Of a stretch of 64,000 bases of DNA, positions 50,569 through 60,330 are shown piece by piece. Origin of the DNA: Owenweeksia sp. (GTDB taxonomy: Bacteria > Bacteroidota > Bacteroidia > Flavobacteriales > Schleiferiaceae); the NCBI GenBank assembly GCA_028277105.1, contig JANQHO010000054.1, positions 32,183 to 96,182 on the forward strand, in the 5' to 3' direction. Within the stretch, counting starts at the first letter, position 1; each line of letters starts with the position of its first letter. A program made the translations under genes and the position numbers. The notes below the pieces were generated by a model. It was not told where the DNA came from and did not search any database. It saw nothing but the letters and a program-made list of their open reading frames with translations.

Positions 50569-51738
50569 ATGGTATTAGAGATCTTCTTTTTTATCGCTTT
50601 GGGGGGAATAGTCCACACCTATCTGTTTTACCCTCTGTTCATGCGCCTGCTGAGCCTCTTTTCAAAAGAAACCCCTACCGTACAAATTCCCCGGGAAGAT
50701 CTTCCTACGGTGGAAATCATTTTTGCTGCCTACAACGAAGAGGCCGTTATCCGGCAAAAAATTGAGAGTTCTTTTAATTCAGATTATCCGGCAGAAAAAT
50801 TGAGCTTAAGGGTTGGCTCTGACAATAGCTCCGATAGTACCAACGATATTATCACAAAACTGGAATCGCAATACCCTGCACTTCATTTTGAGGTTTTTGA
50901 AAAAAGAACCGGCAAATCAGGTATCATCAATAAACTCATAAAAAAAAGCTCTGCAGACCTGCTGATACTTACTGATGCCAATATCATTTTTACATCTGAT
51001 ACTATCCCTGAGTTGGTCAATAAGCTAATGGCTGACAAAGCCGGAGCTTGTGGAGGAACCATCATATACGGTCAGTTACCTCAAAAAGGTATTGCCCGAC
51101 AGGAAAATACCTACCTCAACATGGAAAACCGTTTGAAGCTGGCAGAATCCATGGTTTTTAAGAATGTGATGGGGCTGGAAGGTGGTTGTTATATCATTAA
51201 ACGAGAGCTTTTTCCACAAATTCCCCCGCTTTACTTCATGGAAGATTTTTTTGTGAGCCTGCACGTTTTAAAGCTAAAGGAAAAGGTGATTTTCTCAGAA
51301 AAGGCCATTTGTTATGAAGATGTAAGTATACACGGCAAAGAAGAATTCAAAAGAAAAATAAGGATAAGTATCGGTAATTTTCAAAACCTCAACCATTATA
51401 AACGGCTTATCCTCTCCCGCTTTTTTCCTTTGGGCTTTGCGTTTTTATCACATAAGATACTGCGTTGGCTAACACCTTTCTTCATGATCGCCCTGCTGGT
51501 TTTGGGATTGCTGCTGATACCAGCAGCACAGTTTTATTTTTTATTCATCTTATTTTATTTGTTTTTTCTTTTACTGGGGATTCTGGGAGCCTTATTTTCG
51601 CAAGAGAAATGGGCGGGATGGCTTCGCTATCCCGGACATTTTTTGCATATGAACCTAGCCCTTTTAAAAGGGTTCTTTATATATCTAAAAGGAGTAAAAA
51701 ACAATGCCTGGCAGCCAACCCGTAGAAATCAAAAATAA
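50569..51738 (+). CDS. Glycosyltransferase family 2, membrane-bound
   Basis: A 389-residue protein. One N-terminal helix (about 1-20) is followed by the GT-A domain (VEIIFAAYNEEAVIRQKIESSF) with a DxD-type LILTDANIIF (about residue 137) and the acceptor loop MEDFFVSLHVLKLKEKV. Two or three C-terminal helices (WLTPFFMIALLVLGLLLI, FYFLFILFYLFFLLLGILGA) complete it. It is probably a polysaccharide synthase-type inverting GT2. It overlaps ribBA by 35 bp. Confidence 0.9.
   Translation: MVLEIFFFIALGGIVHTYLFYPLFMRLLSLFSKETPTVQIPREDLPTVEIIFAAYNEEAVIRQKIESSFNSDYPAEKLSLRVGSDNSSDSTNDIITKLESQYPALHFEVFEKRTGKSGIINKLIKKSSADLLILTDANIIFTSDTIPELVNKLMADKAGACGGTIIYGQLPQKGIARQENTYLNMENRLKLAESMVFKNVMGLEGGCYIIKRELFPQIPPLYFMEDFFVSLHVLKLKEKVIFSEKAICYEDVSIHGKEEFKRKIRISIGNFQNLNHYKRLILSRFFPLGFAFLSHKILRWLTPFFMIALLVLGLLLIPAAQFYFLFILFYLFFLLLGILGALFSQEKWAGWLRYPGHFLHMNLALLKGFFIYLKGVKNNAWQPTRRNQK
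51687..51694 (+). promoter_or_regulatory. Shine-Dalgarno of ribBA inside GT2 gene
   Basis: AAAAGGAG lies 9 nt before ATG 51704, inside the last codons of the GT2 gene. It is one of the strongest ribosome binding sites in the window and supports this start and the 35-bp overlap. Confidence 0.6.
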
Positions 51739-52852
51739 ATTAGACCGTATAGAAGACGCCATCGAAGATATCCGCCAGGGAAAGGTGGTTATTGTAGTAG
51801 ATGACGAAGACCGGGAAAATGAGGGAGACTTTGTTGCCGCAGCAGAAATGGTGACACCGGAAATGATCAATTTCATGACCAAAGAGGGCCGTGGTTTAAT
51901 ATGCACCCCTCTGGTTGAAAGCCGCTGCCAAGAACTGGAATTGGATCTTATGGTAAGCAGCAATACCGATCCGCTATTAACCCAATTTACGGTTTCCGTA
52001 GACAAGATAGGTGATGGAGTTACCACCGGTATTTCCGCTAAAGACCGGGCAATTACCGTTAAGGCCCTGGTAGACCAGAATACCAGGCCTGAAGACCTGG
52101 CCAGGCCCGGGCATATTTTTCCCCTGATCGCCAAACCGGGAGGCGTTTTGCGCAGAACCGGACATACTGAAGCTGCTATTGACCTGGCCCGCCTTGCTGG
52201 TTTACATCCGGCCGGAGTTATAGTAGAGATCATGAATGAAGATGGTACCATGGCCCGCCTACCTCAGTTATTTGAAATTGCCCGCAAATTTGATCTCAAA
52301 TTGATCAGTATTGAAGACCTGGTAGCTTACCGGATGGAAAACGAATCGCTGATCAGAAAAAAAGAAGAGTTTGAACTGGAAACAGAATACGGCCTTTTTA
52401 CCCTCAGGGCTTACGAGCAAACCACCAACGGGCAAATCCACATTGCTTTAACTAAAGGCAGTTGGGGAAAAAATGAACCCGTTCTGGTGCGCATGCATTC
52501 AGCTGCTGTAGCCCACGATATTTTTGATATTCTCACGTCCGATACTTCAGTCCAGTTGAAAAAAGCGCTAAAAAAAGTAGCTGCTGAAGGTAAAGGTGCA
52601 GTGGTATATATGAATCAGGGTCAATCATCCGGTAATTTGCTTCACCGCATACGCGACTATAAAAACCGTCTTGAAAATAATAAAGCCGGTAAAAAAGTAA
52701 GCTTTGCAAAAGATACCCGCGATTACGGTATTGGAGCCCAAATATTACACGACCTGGGAATTACCAGGTTAAAACTGCTTACCAACAACCCTATAAAGAG
52801 GATTGGTATTACAGGTTATGGGCTAACGATAGTAGAAAACATTACTATGTGA
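51704..52852 (+). CDS. ribB: RibBA: DHBP synthase with degenerate GTP cyclohydrolase II domain
   Basis: A 382-residue protein. Residues about 10-215 are a complete DHBP synthase (DDEDRENEGD, GDGVTTGISAKDR, RPGHIFPL, GHTEAAIDLARLAG, EIMNEDGTMAR), which makes 3,4-dihydroxy-2-butanone 4-phosphate for riboflavin. Residues about 216-382 have the GTP cyclohydrolase II fold and end (DTRDYGIGAQILHDLG, LLTNNPIKRIGITGYGL). The zinc-binding Cys triad after 'RMHS' is missing: the region reads AAVAHDIFDILTSDTSVQ. The second half is therefore predicted inactive, and another RibA should exist elsewhere. Confidence 0.93.
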   Translation: MPGSQPVEIKNKLDRIEDAIEDIRQGKVVIVVDDEDRENEGDFVAAAEMVTPEMINFMTKEGRGLICTPLVESRCQELELDLMVSSNTDPLLTQFTVSVDKIGDGVTTGISAKDRAITVKALVDQNTRPEDLARPGHIFPLIAKPGGVLRRTGHTEAAIDLARLAGLHPAGVIVEIMNEDGTMARLPQLFEIARKFDLKLISIEDLVAYRMENESLIRKKEEFELETEYGLFTLRAYEQTTNGQIHIALTKGSWGKNEPVLVRMHSAAVAHDIFDILTSDTSVQLKKALKKVAAEGKGAVVYMNQGQSSGNLLHRIRDYKNRLENNKAGKKVSFAKDTRDYGIGAQILHDLGITRLKLLTNNPIKRIGITGYGLTIVENITM

Positions 52853-52853
52853 T

Positions 52854-55800
52854 TTACTCCGTTTCCTGCAACTGTTCTTCATCTGGCTCTTCTTCCTTTC
52901 TGGCCTTCTTATTTATACTGAACAGCTTGGGGAAAAATTCCTTCCAGTTATTAAAATCCAGACGGTAAAACAAACCTACCCCTTGTTGATTTTGTTGGCT
53001 GAAAGAATATTGATCCTGCACGGTACGGCTAAAAACCTTGGTGCGAAAACGGCCGTCTTTTGTTATGCTGTATTCTACTTCAAAATCACCTGCTACCCCG
53101 TTCTGGTTTTCACCCAACGGCACTCCCACGCTTCCGTTAACAGTTACCCGGTCGTCAAAAAAGCGCTTGGAAACCCCAACCTCCACTTCTTCTTGTGAGG
53201 CAGCTACAGCCGAGGGATCTTCGACATTTTGATTAGTTCCTCCTTGATAATTCAAAGTGACATTGTAATCTCCCGTTAGTTGATTGATCCAGGCCTCAGC
53301 CTGGCTGGTGAGTATATCCCATTGATTGATCCCCAGATCGCTACTCGCAAAAAAGTTATTCTCCGGGGCAAATGAATTCCGGGCCAAAAGTGAAAACACT
53401 TGTTGGTTGACCTGCTGTTCATCGGTAAGCCGGTTGCTGATAATGGTTTGAGTATTGGCACTGGCACGGGGAGTTTTAACGTCAAAACTGATATCGGGAT
53501 TGGAAAGCGGGCCGGTGAGATTCAGGTAAACTTCTACGATAGTATTTCCCCCGGCATACTCTGGTACCAAGATCCCCGGATCGGCTTTTGTGGTATAAAG
53601 TGCCTGCAGGTTCAAATTGGCGTTTAAGGGATCACCATTCCAGGTAACCGTTCCGCCTCTTTGCACTTTAAATTTCTTTTTGAAAAGACCTTCTATACTA
53701 AATAAATACTCTCCTTCCGCAACGGTATAAATACCGAATAACTCCATATCGCTGTATGGATAGATATTGAGTTTTATATTTCCATCACCTTTGGCAAATA
53801 AACGGTTCCCGGTTTGGTCATCTAATATTACATTAACTTCTGCATTCTGATCTACTTTGATATCAAAATCAAGGCTAATACCTTTATCCACATTTAAGCG
53901 ATTTTTCTGCTCTATCTCAAGAGTATCCTCGTCATTCTTTTCAACAAAAGTCACAAAACGGGACTTTCTTACCTCAGTGGCTCCGCCAATTGGTATATTA
54001 AAAACCGTTTCTTTTTCCGTTGTTACATCAGCGTTTATTTTTAATTCATCCGGTGGCCCTGTTAGATAAACCGCTCCACCGATAAAAGCAGTTCCATAGT
54101 AGGCGTCTCCCGAAGCAGATGAAGTATTTAATGCCAGTAGTTCGTTTCCTTCTACCTTGAGATTGAGGTTAACATTATTAAAATTCTTGTGGGTTATTTC
54201 ACCGCTTAGGCTGCCTTCAGTTCCATACCTGGAATCTTTAAGCCTTAGACTGGGAAACAATATCTTATTTTCCGATATCTCTACTGTAGGAGTGCCTGTA
54301 AGATTGTAATCTGTTTGGAGGAAAGAAACTGTAAATGCTACTTTAGGTAAGGTTAGCATACCCGTTATCTCAGGACTACCTGTATTACCTTTTATCTTGA
54401 CATCTCCGGTTAAAGATCCCCTCAGGTTTTCTGCAATACCGTTTAGCAGAGGATTAAAAGCTACCAGCCGGAAACGGTCAAAATTGACATCAAAATCTAT
54501 GCTTCCCAGTGAGTCAGGCTGGTAAAATCCTGCAACAGACATTGTTTTGAGATTACCCAGGATCATTTCAACGGCCAGTTTTATACTGTCATTTTCCAGG
54601 CTCCAATCGCTGGTTATCTCCAGGTCTCCCAGCATAGTATTGTTCATTTGCATACTGTCTACCAATAGGTCTGCTCCAAAGCGAGGGCTACCTAATAAAC
54701 GGCTCAATATAACATCCCCATTGAGTTCTCCCTTAAACCTAGCCTGAGGATTAGCAATAAAATAATTGGCCATATCAATATTAAAACCAGAAAGGTTTAT
54801 ACGCATGATCTCATTGGGATTGTCGGAGATATTTCCATTGATCATAAGTCTGCTGCTGCTATTGCGGATAATAAGATCATCTATGTGTATTCCTCCGCTG
54901 TCAATCCTAATGCTATTACCTGCACTGATAGTATAATCTTCATCCCCAATATTAAACTTTGACTCGTCAACCCCCAGGAAAAAGCTGGTACTGTCTTCCT
55001 GTATGGCATATCCGCTAAGACGGGTTTTACTGTCAATACTGTCGCGCAGTATCCATTTCAAAGTATACAAAAGTGTATCCCGGTAATAAAAATTACCCAG
55101 GCGGATGGAATCAATCTCAAAACCCGAAGGCAGTTGGAGATTTGTTATACCAAATGACAGCTGAGAATTTTCTTCCCCACCATAATATCCGAGATCTGAC
55201 TCTTTAAATAAATATTTCCCGTACCTCACCCCTTCTGAGCTTACATTTAAAGCCAGGCTCTGATCTACTGGATTGTACTTCCCTGTAACCTTTGAGCCAG
55301 GTTCTACATCCAGCTCAGGGATAAATATTTCCGATAAAAAAAGAGTGTTCTTAATTGTAATATCAAAAGAAAAGTGCTGCTCCGGTGGAGGTTTATTGGG
55401 TGTAGTTAATGCCGAAAATTTACCCAAATGGTATTTGAAGACATCTGCAACCCCCGCCAGGGTATAATCCCCTTCAAGTTGCCCATCCAGTATAGCAGAG
55501 GCAATATTTATACTATGCCTGGTACCCATATTATCAGACGTAAGTATAACATCCTGAAAGAAATAATAATTCTGGGAATTCTCGTAGGTACTGTTCGCTA
55601 TTTTCAAAGATCCGGCCCATTCGTCATAATTCAAGGCTTTGAAATCTATATCTAACTCAGAAGTAAGGTAAGAGATGGTATCTTTAGATAAGTTGAGAGC
55701 ATAAAGGTCAGCTGATTTTACCTCTGCTACAAAATCATAGGTGGAGGTATCACTTAAAAAGCTGGCTTTTCCTCTAAAATCGAACTCCAGATTGGGATCA

Positions 55801-57233
55801 TTAATAAAAAGATCACCTTCAAAACGACCATCTTTAATGTTCCCGTTTATACCAATACCCGAATAATTGTACTGGTTAAACTGCAATAAAGGGATTTCTG
55901 CCCGTAGGCTCGATCGCATATCGGCCGGATCGAGCCCGGTACCATCCAGGGAAAAATTACCACTGAGTAAACCAAGTGATGAATCGTTCAACAACAGCCC
56001 CAGATCAACCTCCTTAAGTTCAACATGGCCTTTGTAAACGGCCCTTTCTATATTTTTAAGGCTGCTCATGCTTATGTCGGTGAATACACTTCCCAAGCCA
56101 GTACTTATCTCTCCTCTGGTTGCGAAATCGTTTAGGTAGCCTTCAAAGCCACCTTCAAAACCAATATTTTCCAGGGTATTTACAAATTTTGGCAGCGTAC
56201 TATCTGAAAACAAGCCGTACAGCCAGTTTACATCATCTTCTTCGGTAAAAAAGCTAATATCCTTCGAACTGATAAATAAGCTATCTGCTTTAGCGGGATC
56301 GCGCAGCAAAAGATCTCCTTTTAAAATGGTATTCCCACCTAACTCCAGTTCGAGGCCATTCATTTGAAGACGGTTAACCGGGCCTTTGAACTTACCCTTT
56401 AGCTGTACAGTTTTGAATTTGGGGTATTCAGGAGCAAAAACCTGTATCTCATTTGCCGCTACAGAGCCTTCTTTAATATCCGCTTCCAAGTTAACCTTCT
56501 CAAGAAAATCTGAAAAAGCTTTTTTTGTTTCATATTCCAGCTTGAAATTGCCTTGGAGGTAGGTGCCTTCTGTCTTAAGCTCAAGGTTTTCCGCAGCTAT
56601 ATAATCCTCCATATAGGCAACTTCCCCTCTGAGCTGTCTGATGTTAAGGGAGTACACATCATATAGACTAAGTGATCGTACTTCAGCGGTAAGATATTCT
56701 CCTTTCAGATCAAATTCATCAATATCCAACTGAATATCCTTTAACAAAAATGCTCTGCAACTATCACAGTTAAAATCCTGATGGTGAAAAAGTCCGTCAT
56801 TAATTTCTATATGATCTATTTCCAGGCCAAAAGGTGGTTTTGACTTAATAGTATCCTTTGAAGAGAATTTTTGAGTGAATTTTTTGAAATTAAACTCATC
56901 CGATCCTTCGTATTTTAACCAGTTAAAACGCAATTTATCAATCTTTACCTCCCCACTGCCAAGAGTATTGGTCAAGCTGTTGAAACCAGTTAAATAAAAA
57001 TTCAGTTCACCTATGTAGATCATAGTGTCAGTTGTGGCATCAGGCAGGTAAACCTCATTGATCTTTAACTGATTGGGAAATATGTAACGGAAGGTTTCAA
57101 GGCTAAGTGACTCGCTATACTCGCGGTTAAACCATATAGCTGCTCTTTGGGCGGTAGCTGTTTGTACTGAGGGAAAGGCAAATGCCGCTGTGAGAAGTAG
57201 TAATAAAGCCACTACTCCCAGCGCAAACCACAA
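52854..57233 (-). CDS. tamB: TamB-like translocation/assembly module protein (DUF490)
   Basis: About 1459 residues from TTG 57233; ATT 57257 would add RRLFKIF-type basic residues before the membrane helix and may be the true start. An N-terminal helix (WFALGVVALLLLTAAFAFP) is followed by a very long beta-helical body of DFxGxLxLxxG-type repeats and the C-terminal DUF490 domain (about 1000-1400: GKGDGNIKLNIYPYSDMELFGIYTVAEGEY...). The tail (RFFDDRVTVNGSVGVPLGENQ) resembles the conserved TamB terminus. TamB bridges both membranes and moves lipids or assists outer-membrane assembly. It is divergent from tsaD by 38 bp. Confidence 0.93.
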   Translation of the reverse strand: MWFALGVVALLLLLTAAFAFPSVQTATAQRAAIWFNREYSESLSLETFRYIFPNQLKINEVYLPDATTDTMIYIGELNFYLTGFNSLTNTLGSGEVKIDKLRFNWLKYEGSDEFNFKKFTQKFSSKDTIKSKPPFGLEIDHIEINDGLFHHQDFNCDSCRAFLLKDIQLDIDEFDLKGEYLTAEVRSLSLYDVYSLNIRQLRGEVAYMEDYIAAENLELKTEGTYLQGNFKLEYETKKAFSDFLEKVNLEADIKEGSVAANEIQVFAPEYPKFKTVQLKGKFKGPVNRLQMNGLELELGGNTILKGDLLLRDPAKADSLFISSKDISFFTEEDDVNWLYGLFSDSTLPKFVNTLENIGFEGGFEGYLNDFATRGEISTGLGSVFTDISMSSLKNIERAVYKGHVELKEVDLGLLLNDSSLGLLSGNFSLDGTGLDPADMRSSLRAEIPLLQFNQYNYSGIGINGNIKDGRFEGDLFINDPNLEFDFRGKASFLSDTSTYDFVAEVKSADLYALNLSKDTISYLTSELDIDFKALNYDEWAGSLKIANSTYENSQNYYFFQDVILTSDNMGTRHSINIASAILDGQLEGDYTLAGVADVFKYHLGKFSALTTPNKPPPEQHFSFDITIKNTLFLSEIFIPELDVEPGSKVTGKYNPVDQSLALNVSSEGVRYGKYLFKESDLGYYGGEENSQLSFGITNLQLPSGFEIDSIRLGNFYYRDTLLYTLKWILRDSIDSKTRLSGYAIQEDSTSFFLGVDESKFNIGDEDYTISAGNSIRIDSGGIHIDDLIIRNSSSRLMINGNISDNPNEIMRINLSGFNIDMANYFIANPQARFKGELNGDVILSRLLGSPRFGADLLVDSMQMNNTMLGDLEITSDWSLENDSIKLAVEMILGNLKTMSVAGFYQPDSLGSIDFDVNFDRFRLVAFNPLLNGIAENLRGSLTGDVKIKGNTGSPEITGMLTLPKVAFTVSFLQTDYNLTGTPTVEISENKILFPSLRLKDSRYGTEGSLSGEITHKNFNNVNLNLKVEGNELLALNTSSASGDAYYGTAFIGGAVYLTGPPDELKINADVTTEKETVFNIPIGGATEVRKSRFVTFVEKNDEDTLEIEQKNRLNVDKGISLDFDIKVDQNAEVNVILDDQTGNRLFAKGDGNIKLNIYPYSDMELFGIYTVAEGEYLFSIEGLFKKKFKVQRGGTVTWNGDPLNANLNLQALYTTKADPGILVPEYAGGNTIVEVYLNLTGPLSNPDISFDVKTPRASANTQTIISNRLTDEQQVNQQVFSLLARNSFAPENNFFASSDLGINQWDILTSQAEAWINQLTGDYNVTLNYQGGTNQNVEDPSAVAASQEEVEVGVSKRFFDDRVTVNGSVGVPLGENQNGVAGDFEVEYSITKDGRFRTKVFSRTVQDQYSFSQQNQQGVGLFYRLDFNNWKEFFPKLFSINKKARKEEEPDEEQLQETE

Positions 57234-57259
57234 GAATATTTTAAATAGTCTTCTAATAG

Positions 57260-57267
57260 TACTTTTG
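57260..57267 (+). promoter_or_regulatory. Candidate -7 box of tsaD operon
   Basis: TACTTTTG (TAnnTTTG) ends 4 bp before ATG 57272. No TTG at -33 was found. The whole intergenic region to tamB is 38 bp, so both promoters must be close-set or overlap. Confidence 0.45.
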
Positions 57268-57271
57268 CGTT

Positions 57272-58285
57272 ATGGATGAGATCATTCTCGGTATAGAGTC
57301 CAGTTGTGACGATACCTCAGCCGGTATTGCCCTAAACAGGCAGATCCTGGCAAATGTAACGGCAAATCAGGAAATCCACCAGCAATTTGGAGGAGTGGTT
57401 CCCGAACTAGCCTCACGCGCACATCAACAAAATATTGTACCGGTAGTTGATACTGCCTTAAAAAAAGCAAAAATTAAGCCCGAACAACTTAGTGCTGTTG
57501 CTTTCACATCAGGGCCCGGCTTATTAGGGTCTTTATTAGTAGGTACCTCTTTTGCCAAGTCAATGGCTTTGGCACTGGATATCCCTCTTATTGAAGTAAA
57601 TCACATGCAAGCCCATATCCTCGCCCATTTCATTGAAAAGGAAGGAATGCAAGCTCCAGAATTCCCGTTTCTGTGCTTAACCGTGAGTGGCGGGCACACC
57701 CAAATTGTGTTGGTCAAATCTCATTTTGATTATGAGATTATTGGGCAAACTCTCGATGATGCTGCCGGGGAAGCTTTTGACAAAGCAGCAAAGATTATGA
57801 GCCTGCCTTATCCAGGTGGACCTTTAATAGACCAGTACGCAAACCGAGGTAATCCTGAAAGATTTGAATTTGCCAAGCCTCGCCTACCTGGCTATGACTT
57901 TAGTTTTAGCGGATTAAAAACCAGTATATTGTATTTTTTGCAGGATAAAGTAAAAGGCGATCCTGATTTTGTACAGAAAAACCTGTATGACCTTTGCGCC
58001 AGCATTCAAACCACTATTGTTGAAATACTGTTTGACAAGGTAGAAAAGGCTGTTTCTGATCTCAATATCCAGCATATTGCCATAGCTGGTGGTGTTTCGG
58101 CTAATTCTTTATTGCGGTCGGAACTTGAAAAAAGAAAAAGGGAATTAGGCTGGAATATCTATATTCCGGATTTTGAGTATTGTACAGATAATGGCGCCAT
58201 GATTGCCCTGACCGGTTATTACAAATTAATACATAGAGACTTTTCTGATATGACCGTTACAGCTGCCGCCAGAATGAAATTATGA
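57272..58285 (+). CDS. tsaD: tRNA N6-threonylcarbamoyladenosine synthase TsaD
   Basis: A 337-residue ASKHA-fold enzyme. LGIESSCDDTSAGI opens it; HMQAHILAHF carries the Fe/metal His pair; SGGHTQIVLV and the ADP-binding region AGGVSANSLL follow; the end is CTDNGAMIALTGYYKL with the metal-binding Asp. It attaches threonylcarbamoyl to A37 of ANN-decoding tRNAs, with TsaB/E/C encoded elsewhere. It heads a four-gene operon with ATGA overlap to the next gene. Confidence 0.97.
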   Translation: MDEIILGIESSCDDTSAGIALNRQILANVTANQEIHQQFGGVVPELASRAHQQNIVPVVDTALKKAKIKPEQLSAVAFTSGPGLLGSLLVGTSFAKSMALALDIPLIEVNHMQAHILAHFIEKEGMQAPEFPFLCLTVSGGHTQIVLVKSHFDYEIIGQTLDDAAGEAFDKAAKIMSLPYPGGPLIDQYANRGNPERFEFAKPRLPGYDFSFSGLKTSILYFLQDKVKGDPDFVQKNLYDLCASIQTTIVEILFDKVEKAVSDLNIQHIAIAGGVSANSLLRSELEKRKRELGWNIYIPDFEYCTDNGAMIALTGYYKLIHRDFSDMTVTAAARMKL

Positions 58286-58734
58286 GCAGAAAAAAGCAAC
58301 CTAAAAAATTGATCGGTTCTACCGATAAGATCGACTTACCTGAATTTGGGCTCGAAAATATCGCCTGTAAAATCGATACTGGAGCCTATACCTCTACCAT
58401 GCATTGTTCAAATGTGTATTTGCTGGAAAAAAATGAGCAGACCTATTTGTGTTTCAGGCTTTACGATCCCAAATTCGGTATCACAACCCGTAAGCAGTAC
58501 CGCTTTCTGGACTTCAAAGAAAAAGCCGTGCGTAGCAGTAATGGGATTACGGATTACCGCTATTCTATACGTACTGTAATTATTGTATTCGGGAAAAAAT
58601 ATAAAACAGAGTTTACGCTCAGTTATAGGGAAAAAATGAGATTTCCTATATTATTGGGAAAGAAATTCTTAAAAAAACGATTTATTGTTGACGTTGCTCT
58701 TGACAACGTCAGTTATGACGCGAAAAGCAAATAG
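58282..58734 (+). CDS. RimB-like retropepsin-fold protease (DUF785)
   Basis: A 150-residue protein. KIDTGAYTSTMHC carries the aspartic-protease DTG motif, and FPILLGKKFLKKRFIVDV the C-terminal fold element; one protomer of a retropepsin-like dimer. Databases often call the family 'ATP-dependent zinc protease'. It lies 0 bp before RimK and matches the RimB-RimK pairing described in Pseudomonas, where RimB acts with RimK on ribosomal protein S6. The substrate here is inferred. Confidence 0.85.
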   Translation: MSRKKQPKKLIGSTDKIDLPEFGLENIACKIDTGAYTSTMHCSNVYLLEKNEQTYLCFRLYDPKFGITTRKQYRFLDFKEKAVRSSNGITDYRYSIRTVIIVFGKKYKTEFTLSYREKMRFPILLGKKFLKKRFIVDVALDNVSYDAKSK

Positions 58735-59643
58735 ATGAACATAATTATTCTCTCCACCAACCCAAACTTATACTCAACCCGGAGGCTTCAGGAGGCCGCA
58801 GAAGAAAGAGGGCATACTGCTGCTATTATAAATCATACCAAATGTTATGTGGTAATTGAGAGTGGTGACCCCAAAGTATATTACAAAGACCATCCTATTA
58901 CCGATGTAGATGCTATAATACCCAGAATAGGGGCATCCGTTACCTTTTACGGTTCTTCAGTTATACGCCAGTTTGAAATGCAAAAAGTATTTACCACTAC
59001 CAGTTCATTGGCCCTGGTAAGATCGAGAGATAAGTTGCGTGCTACCCAAATTTTAAGCCGCCATGGTATAGGTATCCCCAAAACCGCTTTTGCCAAATAT
59101 CCAGGGGATATAGAATACCTTATCAAACAAGTTGGTGGAGCTCCTTTGATTGTTAAGCTTTTGGAAGGTACCCAGGGACTCGGTGTGGTTTTGGCCGAAA
59201 CCAAAAAAGCAGCCAAATCGGTGATTGAAGCTTTTTACGGCTTAAGTGCCAACATATTGGTACAGGAGTTTATTTCTGAAGCCGGAGGTGCTGACGTAAG
59301 AGCCATTGTTATTGATAACAAGGTGGTAGCTGCTTTTAAGCGCCAGGGCAAAGAAGGGGAATTCCGCTCCAATATACACCGGGGCGGGAACGGCTCACTC
59401 ATCAAACTTACCAAAGCGGAAAAAATAGCAGCGGTAAATGCCGCCAAGGCGCTGGGATTGAATATTGCCGGGGTGGATATGCTGCAAAGCAATCGCGGGC
59501 CTTTGATACTGGAAGTAAACTCATCACCCGGATTAGAAGGCGTAGAAAAGGCTACTAATGTAGATGTAGCGGGAAAGGTTATTGAGTACATTGAGAGAAA
59601 TATAGGTAAGCCCAGTCTGAAAAAAGATAAAGTAGGAGCCTGA
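58735..59643 (+). CDS. rimK: RimK-like ATP-grasp ligase
   Basis: A 302-residue ATP-grasp protein. The N-terminal Rossmann-like lobe starts [21 protein letters not shown]. The ATP-grasp core has [59 protein letters not shown], and [13 protein letters not shown] with Mg ligands. RimK adds glutamate residues to the C-terminus of ribosomal protein S6, modifying translation. It is adjacent to the RimB-like gene, and its stop overlaps rsmE (TGATG). Confidence 0.93.
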   Translation: MNIIILSTNPNLYSTRRLQEAAEERGHTAAIINHTKCYVVIESGDPKVYYKDHPITDVDAIIPRIGASVTFYGSSVIRQFEMQKVFTTTSSLALVRSRDKLRATQILSRHGIGIPKTAFAKYPGDIEYLIKQVGGAPLIVKLLEGTQGLGVVLAETKKAAKSVIEAFYGLSANILVQEFISEAGGADVRAIVIDNKVVAAFKRQGKEGEFRSNIHRGGNGSLIKLTKAEKIAAVNAAKALGLNIAGVDMLQSNRGPLILEVNSSPGLEGVEKATNVDVAGKVIEYIERNIGKPSLKKDKVGA

Positions 59644-60329
59644 TGTACCTCTTTTTTGCCAGGGAAATAGCCAACTCTGAAGGTATACTGGAAAATGATG
59701 AAGCTTTTCACGCTCTCAAAGTACTTCGCCTGAACGAGGGAAGTGAGATCCTGGTAACAGAAGGCAAAGGCAAAGTTTGGCAGGCTGTTATTTCTCATTG
59801 TACTAAAAAAGAAATGAAGTTCCGCACTTTGGAACTTCATCAAACAGAATTTTCCAGCGGCTTACACATAGCAATCGCTCCTACCAAGAGCAACGACCGT
59901 TTTGAATTTTTTCTGGAAAAGGCCACGGAAATCGGGGTAGAACGCATCACTCCCCTCCTCTGTTCCCGTTCCGAAAGAAAGGTGTACAATACCGAAAGAG
60001 GTAAAAAGATCATAAAAGCTGCCGTTAAGCAAAGTCAAAGGGCGCTGTTACCAAAGTTAGATATAATGTTACCGTATTCACAATTCTTAAAAGAAATAGC
60101 CAAGCCTCCTCTCTTTATTGCTCATCTGGCTGAGGAAAACAAGGTCGATTTTTCAGCTTTTAAAAAATTAAAAAAAGCCTTGATCCTGATAGGTCCCGAA
60201 GGTGATTTCAGTCCTGAGGAAATTGAACTGGCCCTAAAGTATAAAGCTCAATCTTTGAATATGGGAGATTATACCATGAGAACTGAAACAGCCGGTATTG
60301 CAACGGCCTTTGCCTGGCAGATCAGATAA
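59643..60329 (+). CDS. rsmE: 16S rRNA (uracil1498-N3)-methyltransferase RsmE
   Basis: A 228-residue SPOUT enzyme. An N-terminal PUA-like domain (FHALKVLRLNEGSEILVTEGKG) is followed by SPOUT knot motifs: KSNDRFEFFLEKATEIGVERITPLLCSRSE, LILIGPEGDFSPEEIELA and MRTETAGIATAFAWQIR. It methylates U1498 of 16S rRNA in the decoding region. It is the last of four translation-related genes (tsaD, rimB-like, rimK, rsmE). Confidence 0.95.
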   Translation: MYLFFAREIANSEGILENDEAFHALKVLRLNEGSEILVTEGKGKVWQAVISHCTKKEMKFRTLELHQTEFSSGLHIAIAPTKSNDRFEFFLEKATEIGVERITPLLCSRSERKVYNTERGKKIIKAAVKQSQRALLPKLDIMLPYSQFLKEIAKPPLFIAHLAEENKVDFSAFKKLKKALILIGPEGDFSPEEIELALKYKAQSLNMGDYTMRTETAGIATAFAWQIR

Positions 60330-60330
60330 A

